Shown here: positions 1 through 5,729 of the stretch, piece by piece | How the letters are laid out: each line of letters begins with the position of its first letter | Numbering within the stretch: the first letter of the stretch is position 1 | DNA from: Pseudomonadota bacterium | GTDB taxonomy: Bacteria; SAR324; XYD2-FULL-50-16; JAHJRI01 | Assembly: GCA_022360105.1 (NCBI GenBank) | Contig: JAKSDL010000356.1 | Coordinates: 1-9,026 of the forward strand | DNA: 9,026 nucleotides | Reading direction: 5' to 3' | The notes under the pieces: generated by a model | Seen by the model: only the letters and a program-made list of their open reading frames with translations | The model's database searches: none | What the model was told of the DNA's origin: nothing | Program-made: the position numbers and the translations under genes

Positions 1-1085
1 TCCATGCCGAAAGCCTCCGCAACGCCTTTGTAGCAGATTTTGCCATCAATGACATTAGCGCCTTTGGCAATTTCTTCGCTGTCTTGCATAGCCTTTTTCC
101 AGCCTTTGTTCGCAAGGTCCACGGCATAGGGTAAAGTGGCATTGGTCAGGGCCAGGGTTGACGTTCTGGCCAGAGCTCCAGGCATATTGGCAACGCAATA
201 ATGAACCACTCCGTCAACGGTATAAACAGGATCACCATGTGTGGTGGGCTTGGAGGTCTCAAAACAACCTCCCTGGTCAATGGCAACATCAACAATAACA
301 GATCCTTTTTTCATTGTCGGGAGCATATCCCTGGTAATCAACTTTACTGCCTTGGCCCCGGGAATCAATACCGCACCAACCACAACATCAGCTTCTTTTA
401 CTAATTCACGAACTGTCGCCGGACTGGACATCAGTAAAAAACAATTGGCCGGCATCACATCGCTTAAATAGCGCAATCGTTGCAGGTTCATATCCAGCAA
501 ATAGACTTTAGCTCCAAGACCACACGCCATTTTCGCTGCATTCATGCCGACAACACCGCCACCCAATACAACTACCGTTCCGGGATCCACGCCAGGTACC
601 CCACCTAATAAAATACCTTCACCACTATGTGCCATTTCAAGAAATTTGGCCCCTTGTTGAATGGCCATTCGACCAGCTACCTCGCTCATTGGTGTAAGGA
701 GCGGTAAACTTCCGTCCTTTTTCTGAATTGTTTCGTAGGCAATACAGGCAGCTTTACTTTTGACGAGGGCATGGGTCAATTCTTCTGCTGCTGCCAGGTG
801 AAGATAGGTGAATACGATCTGGCCTTCCCGAATCATGTCATATTCCGAAGGTAAGGGTTCCTTCACATGCATGACCATATCGCAGCGATCAAAAATCTCT
901 TTGGGAGTCGCTACAATTTCAGCACCGGCGGAAGTGTATAAGTCATCCTCAAAACCACTTCCGATACCAGCCCCTTTTTCAACCAAAACCGTATGATTGT
1001 TTTGTTTCATCACCTCCACCCCCGAAGGTGTCATCGCCACACGGTTTTCTTCCGTTTTGATCTCTTTTAAAATTCCAACAATCAT
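1..1085 (-). CDS. ald: Alanine dehydrogenase, C-terminal end cut by window edge
   Basis: Catalyses the reversible NAD-dependent oxidative deamination of L-alanine to pyruvate and ammonium in the cytoplasm. Read on the minus strand from ATG at 1085, 361 codons are visible, opening MIVGILKEIKTEENRVAMTP. Landmarks sit at the same numbers as in the Mycobacterium tuberculosis enzyme: Arg15 and Lys75 (substrate binding), His96 and Asp270 (catalysis), the nucleotide-binding glycine loop GGGVVG at 175-180 and Asp198 for the NAD ribose. Family members are about 370 residues, so only around ten C-terminal residues are missing off the left edge. The start is supported by a GGAGAG Shine-Dalgarno just upstream (TATACGGAGAGTGAA before ATG). 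It is transcribed away from an Lrp/AsnC-type regulator across a 573-base gap; Lrp-type control of ald is known in other bacteria, so regulation by this neighbour is a reasonable inference. I see no frameshift or missing key residue. Identity is secure. Confidence 0.97.
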   Translation of the reverse strand, partial: MIVGILKEIKTEENRVAMTPSGVEVMKQNNHTVLVEKGAGIGSGFEDDLYTSAGAEIVATPKEIFDRCDMVMHVKEPLPSEYDMIREGQIVFTYLHLAAAEELTHALVKSKAACIAYETIQKKDGSLPLLTPMSEVAGRMAIQQGAKFLEMAHSGEGILLGGVPGVDPGTVVVLGGGVVGMNAAKMACGLGAKVYLLDMNLQRLRYLSDVMPANCFLLMSSPATVRELVKEADVVVGAVLIPGAKAVKLITRDMLPTMKKGSVIVDVAIDQGGCFETSKPTTHGDPVYTVDGVVHYCVANMPGALARTSTLALTNATLPYAVDLANKGWKKAMQDSEEIAKGANVIDGKICYKGVAEAFGM

Positions 1086-1159
1086 TTCACTCTCCGTATA
1101 ATTAGGAATGAGACTCTATGGTTAATAGATTAATCGTGCCCTAGATGAACTGGGAAAGA

Positions 1160-1211
1160 GATTCACTTTAAATTTTAGCGTTTAGTGTAGCGTGTTAACC
1201 TTAAGTGAATC
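1160..1211. promoter_or_regulatory. Candidate operator pair at the ald promoter (inverted 9-base arms)
   Basis: Perfect inverted arms GATTCACTT (1160-1168) and AAGTGAATC (1203-1211). The TTCACT/AGTGAA cores lie 42 bases apart centre to centre, about four helical turns, so both boxes face the same side of the DNA. They bracket the candidate -10 of ald, and the right arm overlaps its candidate -35. Lrp/AsnC proteins bind as multimers to phased sites, so a role as operator for the adjacent regulator fits. The repeat is seen directly; the function is inferred. Confidence 0.45.
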
Positions 1212-1213
1212 AA
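1184..1213 (-). promoter_or_regulatory. Candidate ald promoter
   Basis: On the minus strand, TTGATT (1213-1208) and TACACT (1189-1184) are separated by 18 bases. Each matches four of six positions of the sigma-70 type consensus. It would give a leader of roughly 90 bases before the ald start codon. The match is weak and the organism's promoter consensus is unknown. Its overlap with the inverted TTCACT pair is the main extra support. Confidence 0.3.
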
Positions 1214-1535
1214 TAAATTAATTGTAATTCCGATTTCGCCCCGGTCACTGAATCCAATTGCAACCCCGTCAGATAGTTTGGATCAAATTCAGTCCGACCA
1301 ATACCAAAACAAAATGTGAAAATCGAAACACTACCACTGTTTAATCAGTATTTCGCAATGTGTCAATTACTTTTTATGATATTCGTAAAATCGTGTTCGC
1401 CGTGGGTTGATCACGTTCACTTTTTTGGATAGCTAATTGTCAAAGGGAAAAAGCTAAAAGAAACTAACAGGTAACTATCTGTTTTAATATGGTAAAATAT
1501 AAACCTTGAATAAATCCGGCATTTCCGATTTTAAG

Positions 1536-1564
1536 TTGATAGTTGAGTGAAAAAATGCTTTATA
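1536..1564 (+). promoter_or_regulatory. Candidate promoter of the Lrp-family regulator
   Basis: TTGATA (1536-1541) and TTTATA (1559-1564) are 17 bases apart, a good spacing for a sigma-70 type promoter. Transcription would start near 1571, giving a leader of about 88 bases. The AGTGAA box at 1546-1551 falls in the spacer, so binding there should interfere with polymerase, as expected for autoregulation. Functional assignment is inference. Confidence 0.35.
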
Positions 1565-1593
1565 GTAGAGATATCAAAAAGACCTGTTTCACT
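1546..1593. promoter_or_regulatory. Candidate operator pair at the regulator's own promoter
   Basis: AGTGAA at 1546-1551 and TTCACT at 1588-1593, matching over seven bases as AGTGAAA / TTTCACT. Centre-to-centre spacing is 42 bases, identical to the pair at the ald promoter, and the boxes flank the candidate -10 here. The orientation of the two boxes is reversed compared with the ald pair. A further single box, TTCACTTTTTT, lies at 1416-1426. The identical spacing at both promoters is the reason for calling this an operator rather than chance. Confidence 0.45.
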
Positions 1594-1612
1594 TTTTAAG
1601 CAAACCGGATTA

Positions 1613-1635
1613 TTTTCCATTTATAGATTGGAAAA
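1613..1635. repeat. Short dyad in the regulator leader
   Basis: Arms TTTTCCA (1613-1619) and TGGAAAA (1629-1635) surround an A+T-rich centre of nine bases. CGG (1606-1608) and CCG (1636-1638) could extend the stem with a small bulge. It ends 23 bases before the regulator's start codon. It could be an operator half-site pair or an RNA hairpin in the leader; the sequence does not decide between them. Confidence 0.4.
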
Positions 1636-1658
1636 CCGTAAAAAAAGACCATAATCAT

Positions 1659-2093
1659 ATGAAAATCGATAAAATAGACATGGAGATTATTACCTGTTTA
1701 AACAAAAACGGTAGAATTTCCAATAACGAGATTGCTGCCAAGCTTTCCATTTCGGAGGGAACCGTTCGCAATAGAATTCGTAAGTTAACCGAAAACAATT
1801 ACCTTCGAGTGAAAGGACTGGTTAATCCCAACCGGATTACTGAAAAACAGGTCATCTTTTTAGGCGCCAAGGTTGCTGTGAGCAAAGATCTGGAAAAAAC
1901 CGCCGAGGCTGTCTCCAAACTTCCCCATGTAAACTCCACCTCGATTGTAACCGGCCGGTACGATTTAATTATAGAAGTGTTTCTTGAACCCTACACGGTG
2001 ATAACCTTTCTTTGTAACGACCTGGCAAAATTGGATTCCATTGTTTCGACCGAGACGTTTATGACATTGAAAAACTACGATAAGTGGATTTAA
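1659..2093 (+). CDS. Lrp/AsnC-family transcriptional regulator
   Basis: A 144-residue DNA-binding regulator of the feast/famine family, the usual length. The N-terminal winged-helix or helix-turn-helix part covers about residues 3-50 (KIDMEIITCLNKNGRISNNE), with the recognition helix around SISEGTVRNRIRKL at 30-43. A linker leads to the C-terminal RAM ligand-binding domain at about 66-140, where the typical GRYDLIIEV (99-107) and the closing TETFMTLKNY are visible. Family members bind amino acids and assemble into dimers or octamers on DNA. ATG at 1659 gives the canonical family N-terminus, although no clear Shine-Dalgarno precedes it. The gene is divergent from alanine dehydrogenase, so control of ald in response to alanine is the natural inference, in the manner of AldR-type regulators. 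The specific ligand cannot be read from sequence. Confidence 0.93.
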   Translation: MKIDKIDMEIITCLNKNGRISNNEIAAKLSISEGTVRNRIRKLTENNYLRVKGLVNPNRITEKQVIFLGAKVAVSKDLEKTAEAVSKLPHVNSTSIVTGRYDLIIEVFLEPYTVITFLCNDLAKLDSIVSTETFMTLKNYDKWI

Positions 2094-2211
2094 GGCCTGC
2101 CTCCCTAATAAACTTGATCCTGCCTGCAAATGAATCTATTATTTGATCACACATTTTGGGGTTGGTCTCAGCTTTATGTTGGATGTAAGACTTTTGTTCC
2201 AGTTTTCATTA

Positions 2212-2356
2212 AGTTATCGGTTATCCGCATCGGTCTTTGGTGAAAGCTCTGCTTTCTGTTTTTTAGCAATGAAAAGAATAAATGCTAATCTTAATTGGTT
2301 GTTTTGTTTTTCAGTATCTCTCCAAATTTGATTAACTGTTCCATAAACTGATAACT
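2212..2356. repeat. 145-base segment bounded by AGTTATC-type inverted repeats
   Basis: The left end AGTTATCGGTT (2212-2222) and the complement of the right end, AGTTATCAGTT (2346-2356), match at 10 of 11 positions in opposite orientation. The left side also carries a partial tandem of the same unit (GTTATCGGTTATC, preceded by CAGTTTTC). Degenerate CAGTTATC-like tandem DNA is common in intergenic regions of some bacteria, so this may be a decayed short-repeat element or a MITE-like remnant. No target duplication or transposase is seen. Confidence 0.35.
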
Positions 2357-2362
2357 GACCAC

Positions 2363-2394
2363 CATGCCATCCGACTTCAGCTTGGTATGGCATG
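2363..2394. repeat. Imperfect hairpin with 8-base perfect outer stem
   Basis: CATGCCAT (2363-2370) pairs with ATGGCATG (2387-2394). After a one-base bulge, CCGA pairs with TTGG (one G-T pair), leaving a seven-base loop. No T-run follows on either side, so it is not a standard intrinsic terminator. It sits directly beside the AGTTATC repeat segment and could be part of the same element. Confidence 0.45.
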
Positions 2395-2404
2395 AACGAA
2401 AATG

Positions 2405-2432
2405 TTGGCATATTTTAAGAACACCTCAAAAT
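2405..2432 (+). promoter_or_regulatory. Weak candidate promoter for the deaminase
   Basis: TTGGCA (2405-2410; five of six consensus positions) and CAAAAT (2427-2432; four of six) with a 16-base spacer, about 75 bases before the start codon. The A+T-rich surroundings make chance matches easy, so this is only the best candidate seen. Confidence 0.2.
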
Positions 2433-2508
2433 GTATTTATATGGATCATTGGGGAACCATTCTCTTCTAAAATAGAGTTCGTAACAGCAGTAATAGACGG
2501 AGTTAACC

Positions 2509-2985
2509 ATGAGCAGAATTTCGTGGGATGAGTATTTTATGGAATTGATGGATACGGTTGCAAAAAGGGCAACATGTGACCGTGGACGTAGCGGATGTTT
2601 GATCGTTCGGGACCGGCGCATTGTCAGCACAGGATATGTTGGGAGCCCGCCTGGTCTGCCTCACTGCGATGATGTCGGGCATTTAATGAAAGAGGTTATT
2701 GACGAGGACGGAACCGTTCGAAATCATTGCGTTCGTACTATTCATGCCGAGCAAAATGCCATCTGCCAGGCTGCCAGATATGGAATTTCACTGGAAGGCA
2801 CCACCTTATACTGCAAAATGGAACCTTGCCGCGTTTGTGCTATGCTGATCATCAGCTCTGGTATTAAAAAGGTAGTGGCAAAAAAGAAATATCATGCGGC
2901 GCAGGAAACCCGCGACATGTTCAAGGAAGCCGGAGTGGAATTGGTCGTGGTCGATAATGAAATTGAAACGTACACCAATCAATAA
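2509..2985 (+). CDS. dCMP deaminase family zinc enzyme
   Basis: Probably deaminates dCMP to dUMP in the cytoplasm, supplying dUMP for thymidylate synthesis. The 158-residue length is typical for bacterial dCMP deaminases (ComEB-like proteins). The catalytic zinc site is complete: His79 and proton-shuttle Glu81 in HAEQNAI, and Cys107 and Cys110 in EPCRVCAMLI. Family signatures before it are ATCDRGRSGCLIV (21-33), GYVGSPPGLPHC (42-53) and NHCVRTIHAE (72-81). Cys23, Cys53 and His73/Cys74 are placed where some family members carry a second zinc site. ATG at 2509 is preceded by GGAG six bases away (2499-2502), which fixes the start. The gene stands alone: long spacers flank it and an intrinsic terminator follows about 100 bases after its stop. 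A related nucleotide deaminase cannot be fully excluded, but the GSPPGLPHC region favours dCMP. Confidence 0.9.
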   Translation: MSRISWDEYFMELMDTVAKRATCDRGRSGCLIVRDRRIVSTGYVGSPPGLPHCDDVGHLMKEVIDEDGTVRNHCVRTIHAEQNAICQAARYGISLEGTTLYCKMEPCRVCAMLIISSGIKKVVAKKKYHAAQETRDMFKEAGVELVVVDNEIETYTNQ

Positions 2986-3088
2986 CATCCACTCAAGCTG
3001 CATTCTTACTAACCTCGACCAGGAAACACGTTACAAAAAATCACTTGCTTTTTGGCCCAGAATTATTAAAATTACACACAATTAGATT

Positions 3089-3115
3089 CTTGGGCCTGCC
3101 TGCCCAAGTTTTATT
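3089..3115 (+). terminator. Intrinsic terminator after the deaminase
   Basis: A perfect seven-base stem CTTGGGC (3089-3095) / GCCCAAG (3102-3108) with a six-base loop CTGCCT is followed directly by TTTTATT. This is the classic rho-independent layout on the plus strand. It lies about 100 bases past the deaminase stop and separates that gene from the antiporter operon. Confidence 0.8.
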
Positions 3116-3160
3116 GTATTTCTCCTATATTTTCATTCGTTTGGAATTGAATCCCGAACA

Positions 3161-3216
3161 AGTTAACAGTAAAGCTCGTTTTAATGAAGACTTGCAGGCT
3201 ACTTACCTGTTAAACT
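3161..3216. repeat. Inverted repeat upstream of the antiporter operon
   Basis: TTAACAG (3163-3169) and CTGTTAA (3207-3213) are perfect inverted arms with 37 bases between them. With single-base bulges the pairing extends to AGTTAACAGTAA versus TTACCTGTTAAACT. It could be an operator or a leader structure for the downstream operon. The long loop and A+T-rich arms make chance possible. Confidence 0.3.
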
Positions 3217-3377
3217 CGATAAAGTCATGATTAAGATACATGGATTCAATTCAGGTAGATCTTTTTTGTAAGGACTAAATCCGGTTTCAATACGTGTTAA
3301 GCCACCCGGGATTTTCTTGAAAATGAAAAATACTCACCAAGGCAATAAGAAACCGTCACAAACCCAATGAGTCAATC

Positions 3378-3947
3378 ATGCAAGAAAGGGATCTCTCCAA
3401 ACAGTTGAAAGAAAACCCGACAAAAGAAACAAACCAGCCAACCAAGTCCTCTTCTCGAAAATTCGGCGGAGCCTTTATATTTACTTTCGTCTTGCTTTTC
3501 ATCACCTGGATTCTGCTCTCCGGAAAGTTCGACCTTTTCCATCTTGTGTTAGGAGTAATTTCCTGTGCTTTGGTTTCTTATATTTCAAGTGACCTGGTAT
3601 TTGAATCCTTCAACATCAAGTCAGTCTCCTTTCAGTGGCCTCGTTTTATGGCTTTTATCCCCTGGCTGTTGGTTCAAGTGTTCAAGGCCAATATACACGT
3701 AATGGTTTTGGTGCTGCACCCAAAGATGTTGAAGCGAATCGATCCCAGAATCATAAGGTTTAAAAGTCGACTAAAAAGCGATGTGGCCATAACGGCATTT
3801 GCCAATTCAATCACCCTGACCCCGGGAACAATCACAGTCTACGCTACCGAATACGGGGATTTTGAAGTGCATGTCATCGATAAAGCATCGGGTGAAACCT
3901 TGCCAGGGGAAATGGAACAGAAAATAGCAAAAATATTTAGCGAATGA
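3378..3947 (+). CDS. mrpE: Mrp cation/proton antiporter subunit E (MnhE/MbhA-like)
   Basis: Small membrane subunit of the multi-subunit Mrp complex, which exchanges cytoplasmic Na+ (or other monovalent cations) for external protons. In 189 residues there are three predicted membrane segments at about 30-48, 52-74 and 88-113, then a cytoplasmic domain. The family signature ANSITLTPGT is at 142-151. Most members are near 160 residues; the extra length is a hydrophilic, lysine- and serine-rich N-terminal tail of about 28 residues. ATG at 3378 has no clear Shine-Dalgarno, so the true start is uncertain, but no other in-frame ATG precedes the first membrane segment. Its TGA overlaps the next gene's ATG (ATGA at 3944-3947), indicating coupled translation. 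It is the first gene of the operon. Confidence 0.92.
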   Translation: MQERDLSKQLKENPTKETNQPTKSSSRKFGGAFIFTFVLLFITWILLSGKFDLFHLVLGVISCALVSYISSDLVFESFNIKSVSFQWPRFMAFIPWLLVQVFKANIHVMVLVLHPKMLKRIDPRIIRFKSRLKSDVAITAFANSITLTPGTITVYATEYGDFEVHVIDKASGETLPGEMEQKIAKIFSE

Positions 3948-4249
3948 TTTTAGGGCAGTTTATGAACGATCTGTTTTTTTATGCCGGAATTTTCCTTTGT
4001 TTTGTGATGGTCATGTCTTTGTATAGGGCTATTTTCGGACCAACCATTTTGGATCGCTTGATCGGGGTAAATGCAATCGGCAGCAAGACCACAACCCTTC
4101 TGATTTTAATTGGCTTGCTTTACCAGCGTGTTGATATGTTTGTCGACATCTCCCTTGCTTATGCCATGTTAAATTTTATTGCAGTGTTGGCTGCTTCTCG
4201 CTACTTCCATAAACGAAAAGGACTGCATGAGGAACCTGGTAATGATTAG
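3944..4249 (+). CDS. mrpF: Mrp antiporter subunit F (MnhF/MbhB-like)
   Basis: Three-helix membrane subunit of the Mrp complex, 101 residues from the overlapping ATG at 3944. An alternative ATG at 3962 gives 95 residues and has an AGGG purine run nearby; both fit the family's 85-100 residue range. The signature YRAIFGPTILDRLIGVNAIG spans 27-46 and includes Asp37, which corresponds to a conserved acidic residue important in Bacillus Mrp. A second acidic helix follows (DISLAYAML, 68-76). Hydrophobic stretches lie at about 10-27, 38-60 and 65-86. It is coupled to mrpE by a 4-base overlap and is followed after 18 bases by mrpG. Confidence 0.93.
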   Translation: MILGQFMNDLFFYAGIFLCFVMVMSLYRAIFGPTILDRLIGVNAIGSKTTTLLILIGLLYQRVDMFVDISLAYAMLNFIAVLAASRYFHKRKGLHEEPGND

Positions 4250-4267
4250 TCTAAGGAGCATTGAACA

Positions 4268-4600
4268 ATGATGAATATTATTGCAGCTATATTAATTGGT
4301 ATCGGCCTCTTTTTCTTTTTCGGCGGCGCCTTGGGAATTATCCGTTTTCCCGATTTTTATTCACGATTACATCCTGCAGGAAAGCTGGATACAGCCGGGT
4401 TGCTCTTCACCATGTCCGGTTTGGCAGTTTATGTCATTCAGGACTTCACACTGGGAAGCGTATTGACTGCATTGAAAATCTTGTTGATCGCCGTATTTGT
4501 GTTCATAACCAGTCCCACTGCCACCCATGCCATTATCGATGCCGGCTTTGTGGCCGGATTAAAACCGTGGACCAGAAAGGACGACGAGGAAAAAGAATGA
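4268..4600 (+). CDS. mrpG: Mrp antiporter subunit G (MnhG/MbhC-like)
   Basis: Three-helix membrane subunit of the Mrp complex, 110 residues. The signature GIIRFPDFYSRLHPAGK covers 23-39 and leads to DTAG at 41-44. The second signature, TSPTATHAI (81-89), contains the proline that matters for Bacillus Mrp function. The start at 4268 (ATG ATG, so 4271 is possible) is preceded by AAGGAG at 4253-4258, nine bases away. The C-terminus is charged (RKDDEEKE) and cytoplasmic in the usual topology. Its TGA overlaps the next ATG at 4597-4600. A longer reading in another frame from TTG at 4261 is a shadow of this gene. Confidence 0.94.
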   Translation: MMNIIAAILIGIGLFFFFGGALGIIRFPDFYSRLHPAGKLDTAGLLFTMSGLAVYVIQDFTLGSVLTALKILLIAVFVFITSPTATHAIIDAGFVAGLKPWTRKDDEEKE

Positions 4601-4842
4601 CCTGGCAATTTGATGTGATTATTCTCACGTTAGTCATCATAACTGCCATTGGGGCTATCACCATTAAAGACCTGTTGGGGGCAGCCGTTCTCTTTGGGGC
4701 CTACAGTTTCATGATGTGTTTGCTTTGGGCAATAATGGGTGCTGTGGACGTTTCGTTTACGGAGGCATCAGTTGGCGCGGGAGTGAGCACGGTACTATTT
4801 GTTGCGGCTGTCTATAACACCACAAGAAGGAGTAAAGATTGA
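4597..4842 (+). CDS. MbhD-like DUF4040 subunit (part of split MrpA)
   Basis: An 81-residue membrane protein with three predicted helices, matching the DUF4040 / MbhD family. This domain is normally part of the C-terminal region of the large MrpA subunit; here it is a separate gene, as in archaeal Mbh clusters and some bacterial Mrp operons. Recognisable features are TIKDLLGAAVLFGAY (22-36) and VDVSFTEASVGAGVSTVLF (50-68), with Glu57 in the conserved TEASVGAG segment, a likely ion-path residue in this part of the complex. The start is the ATG overlapping the mrpG stop. The stop overlaps the TTG start of the next gene (TTGA at 4839-4842), and AAGGAG within its 3' end serves that gene. Confidence 0.88.
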   Translation: MTWQFDVIILTLVIITAIGAITIKDLLGAAVLFGAYSFMMCLLWAIMGAVDVSFTEASVGAGVSTVLFVAAVYNTTRRSKD

Positions 4843-5669
4843 GGATTTTTGCTTTAATCCTGGTTGTGATAACAGGAGGATTGCTGATTTACGGAACTGT
4901 AGATTTTCCGAATTGGGCCGATCCATCATCACCTGCCGGCACCTTTGTTTCTCCGCATTATATAGAAAAAGCGCTTGAGGAAACCGCAGTGCCTAATTTG
5001 GTTACCGCTGTTTTGGCTGACTACAGGGGCTACGACACCATGCTTGAAACCACGGTCATTTTCGTAGCGGGTGTCGTCTGCTATTTTTTGTTGCGTACCT
5101 ATCAATCCAAAAAACAAAAAACCCGGTACTTCAGGCATGTTTCAACCAACATCGTCATCAATATTGAACCTGGAGGTAAACTGCCAAAAGAGGATTCCGG
5201 ATTTGAACCCATTGATCCCACCTGGGCTCCCTATGATTTGATTACCAAAACCAGTTGTCGCTTATTGATTCCCTTTATTCAAATTTTTGCCCTTTACGTC
5301 ATAGCCCATGGTCACTATAGCCCTGGTGGCGGATTTCAGGGAGGGGTTATACTTGGAGCTTCTTTTATTCTGTTTGCCATTGCCTTTGATTTAAGACATT
5401 CCTTTGGTCGCTTTGAGGAAAGAACCAGCAATCTGTTTTCATCGCTTGGTGTTTTAATTTATGCCGGAACCGGTGCTCTCAGTTTACTGTTTGGAGCATC
5501 CTTTTTGGATTATAGCGCCCTGGCGCCGATTTTCGGGAGTGATCCCGTGATGGCCAGATCACATGGAATTCTGATTGTGGAAATCGGGGTCGGCGTATCT
5601 GTGATGGCTGTGATGGTTTGGATTTACTACAACATTTCATCGGGTGGAAAACACGAGGAAGGGCTGTGA
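4839..5669 (+). CDS. mrpB: MbhE-MrpB fusion subunit of the antiporter
   Basis: A 276-residue protein joining two subunits that are often separate. Residues 1 to about 90 resemble MbhE, the extreme C-terminal part of MrpA (VPNLVTAVLADYRGYDTMLE at 51-70). A linker at about 90-130 leads to a MnhB/MrpB domain at 130-265 with the signature GHYSPGGGFQGGVILGA (158-174) and a C-terminal helix around VEIGVGVSVMAVM (247-259). The start is TTG at 4839, supported by AAGGAG at 4827-4832 and the overlap with the previous stop. Because both halves are in one frame with no internal stop, the fusion is real in this sequence. Its MrpB half belongs to the membrane module that forms the cation/proton path. A 60-base A+T-rich gap follows before mrpC. 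Confidence 0.9.
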   Translation: MRIFALILVVITGGLLIYGTVDFPNWADPSSPAGTFVSPHYIEKALEETAVPNLVTAVLADYRGYDTMLETTVIFVAGVVCYFLLRTYQSKKQKTRYFRHVSTNIVINIEPGGKLPKEDSGFEPIDPTWAPYDLITKTSCRLLIPFIQIFALYVIAHGHYSPGGGFQGGVILGASFILFAIAFDLRHSFGRFEERTSNLFSSLGVLIYAGTGALSLLFGASFLDYSALAPIFGSDPVMARSHGILIVEIGVGVSVMAVMVWIYYNISSGGKHEEGL

Positions 5670-5729
5670 CATTTTAGATTTTAAATTTATGAAGTAGGAT
5701 TTATTTTTTGATTTCATTATTGACTCTAA

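Larger units (their letters stand above)
1086..1658. other. Divergent ald / Lrp-family regulatory region
   Basis: This 573-base spacer between two divergent genes contains no credible ORF. It is A+T-rich and holds candidate promoters on both strands, five or six copies of the hexamer TTCACT or its complement AGTGAA (1086-1091, 1162-1167, 1204-1209, 1416-1421, 1546-1551, 1588-1593; the first overlaps the ald ribosome-binding site), and a short dyad just before the regulator gene. By chance about 0.3 copies would be expected on both strands for even base composition. The length is generous for two promoters, leaving room for a larger regulator-DNA assembly or an unseen small RNA. I saw no tRNA-like or riboswitch-like fold. 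Confidence 0.7.
2094..2508. other. Non-coding spacer with repeat remnants
   Basis: No believable gene lies between the regulator and the deaminase. A 65-codon minus-strand ORF at 2214-2411 has a low-complexity, non-family-like product and overlaps repeat-like DNA. The stretch holds an imperfect inverted repeat (2212-2356), a hairpin (2363-2394), a weak promoter-like pair (2405-2432) and the GGAG ribosome-binding site of the deaminase at 2499-2502. No clear terminator follows the regulator gene. Confidence 0.6.
2986..3377. other. Spacer between deaminase and antiporter operon
   Basis: No convincing gene is present; short ORFs here have no family character. The first third holds the deaminase terminator (3089-3115) and the middle holds a dyad at 3161-3216. 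The antiporter operon's promoter should lie in 3116-3377, but I see no pair of promoter elements good enough to call. Confidence 0.6.

Noticed and set aside
201..996. Plus-strand ORFs at 201-404, 241-471 and 808-996
   Set aside because: They lie antisense within the confidently identified alanine dehydrogenase and have no family resemblance.
2094..2142. Possible terminator directly after the Lrp-family gene
   Set aside because: GGCCTGCCTCC is G+C-rich but has no matching arm and no T-run.
2214..2411. 65-codon minus-strand ORF in the regulator-deaminase spacer
   Set aside because: Its product (with a QLSVYG stretch) looks like translated AGTTATC-type repeat DNA, it has no recognisable domain, and no ribosome-binding site was evident.
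2894..3230. Small plus-strand ORFs across and after the deaminase end
   Set aside because: They run through the deaminase's other frame and the intrinsic terminator, and show no family features or ribosome-binding sites.
4261..4842. 193-codon plus-strand ORF starting with TTG and spanning mrpG and the MbhD-like gene
   Set aside because: Its first two thirds are an out-of-frame reading of mrpG with no family character. Only the last 81 codons, from ATG at 4597, are the real MbhD-like gene.
5670..5729. T-rich gap between mrpB and mrpC as a possible terminator or internal promoter
   Set aside because: No G+C stem precedes the T-run and no convincing -35/-10 pair is visible, so the operon is best read as continuous.
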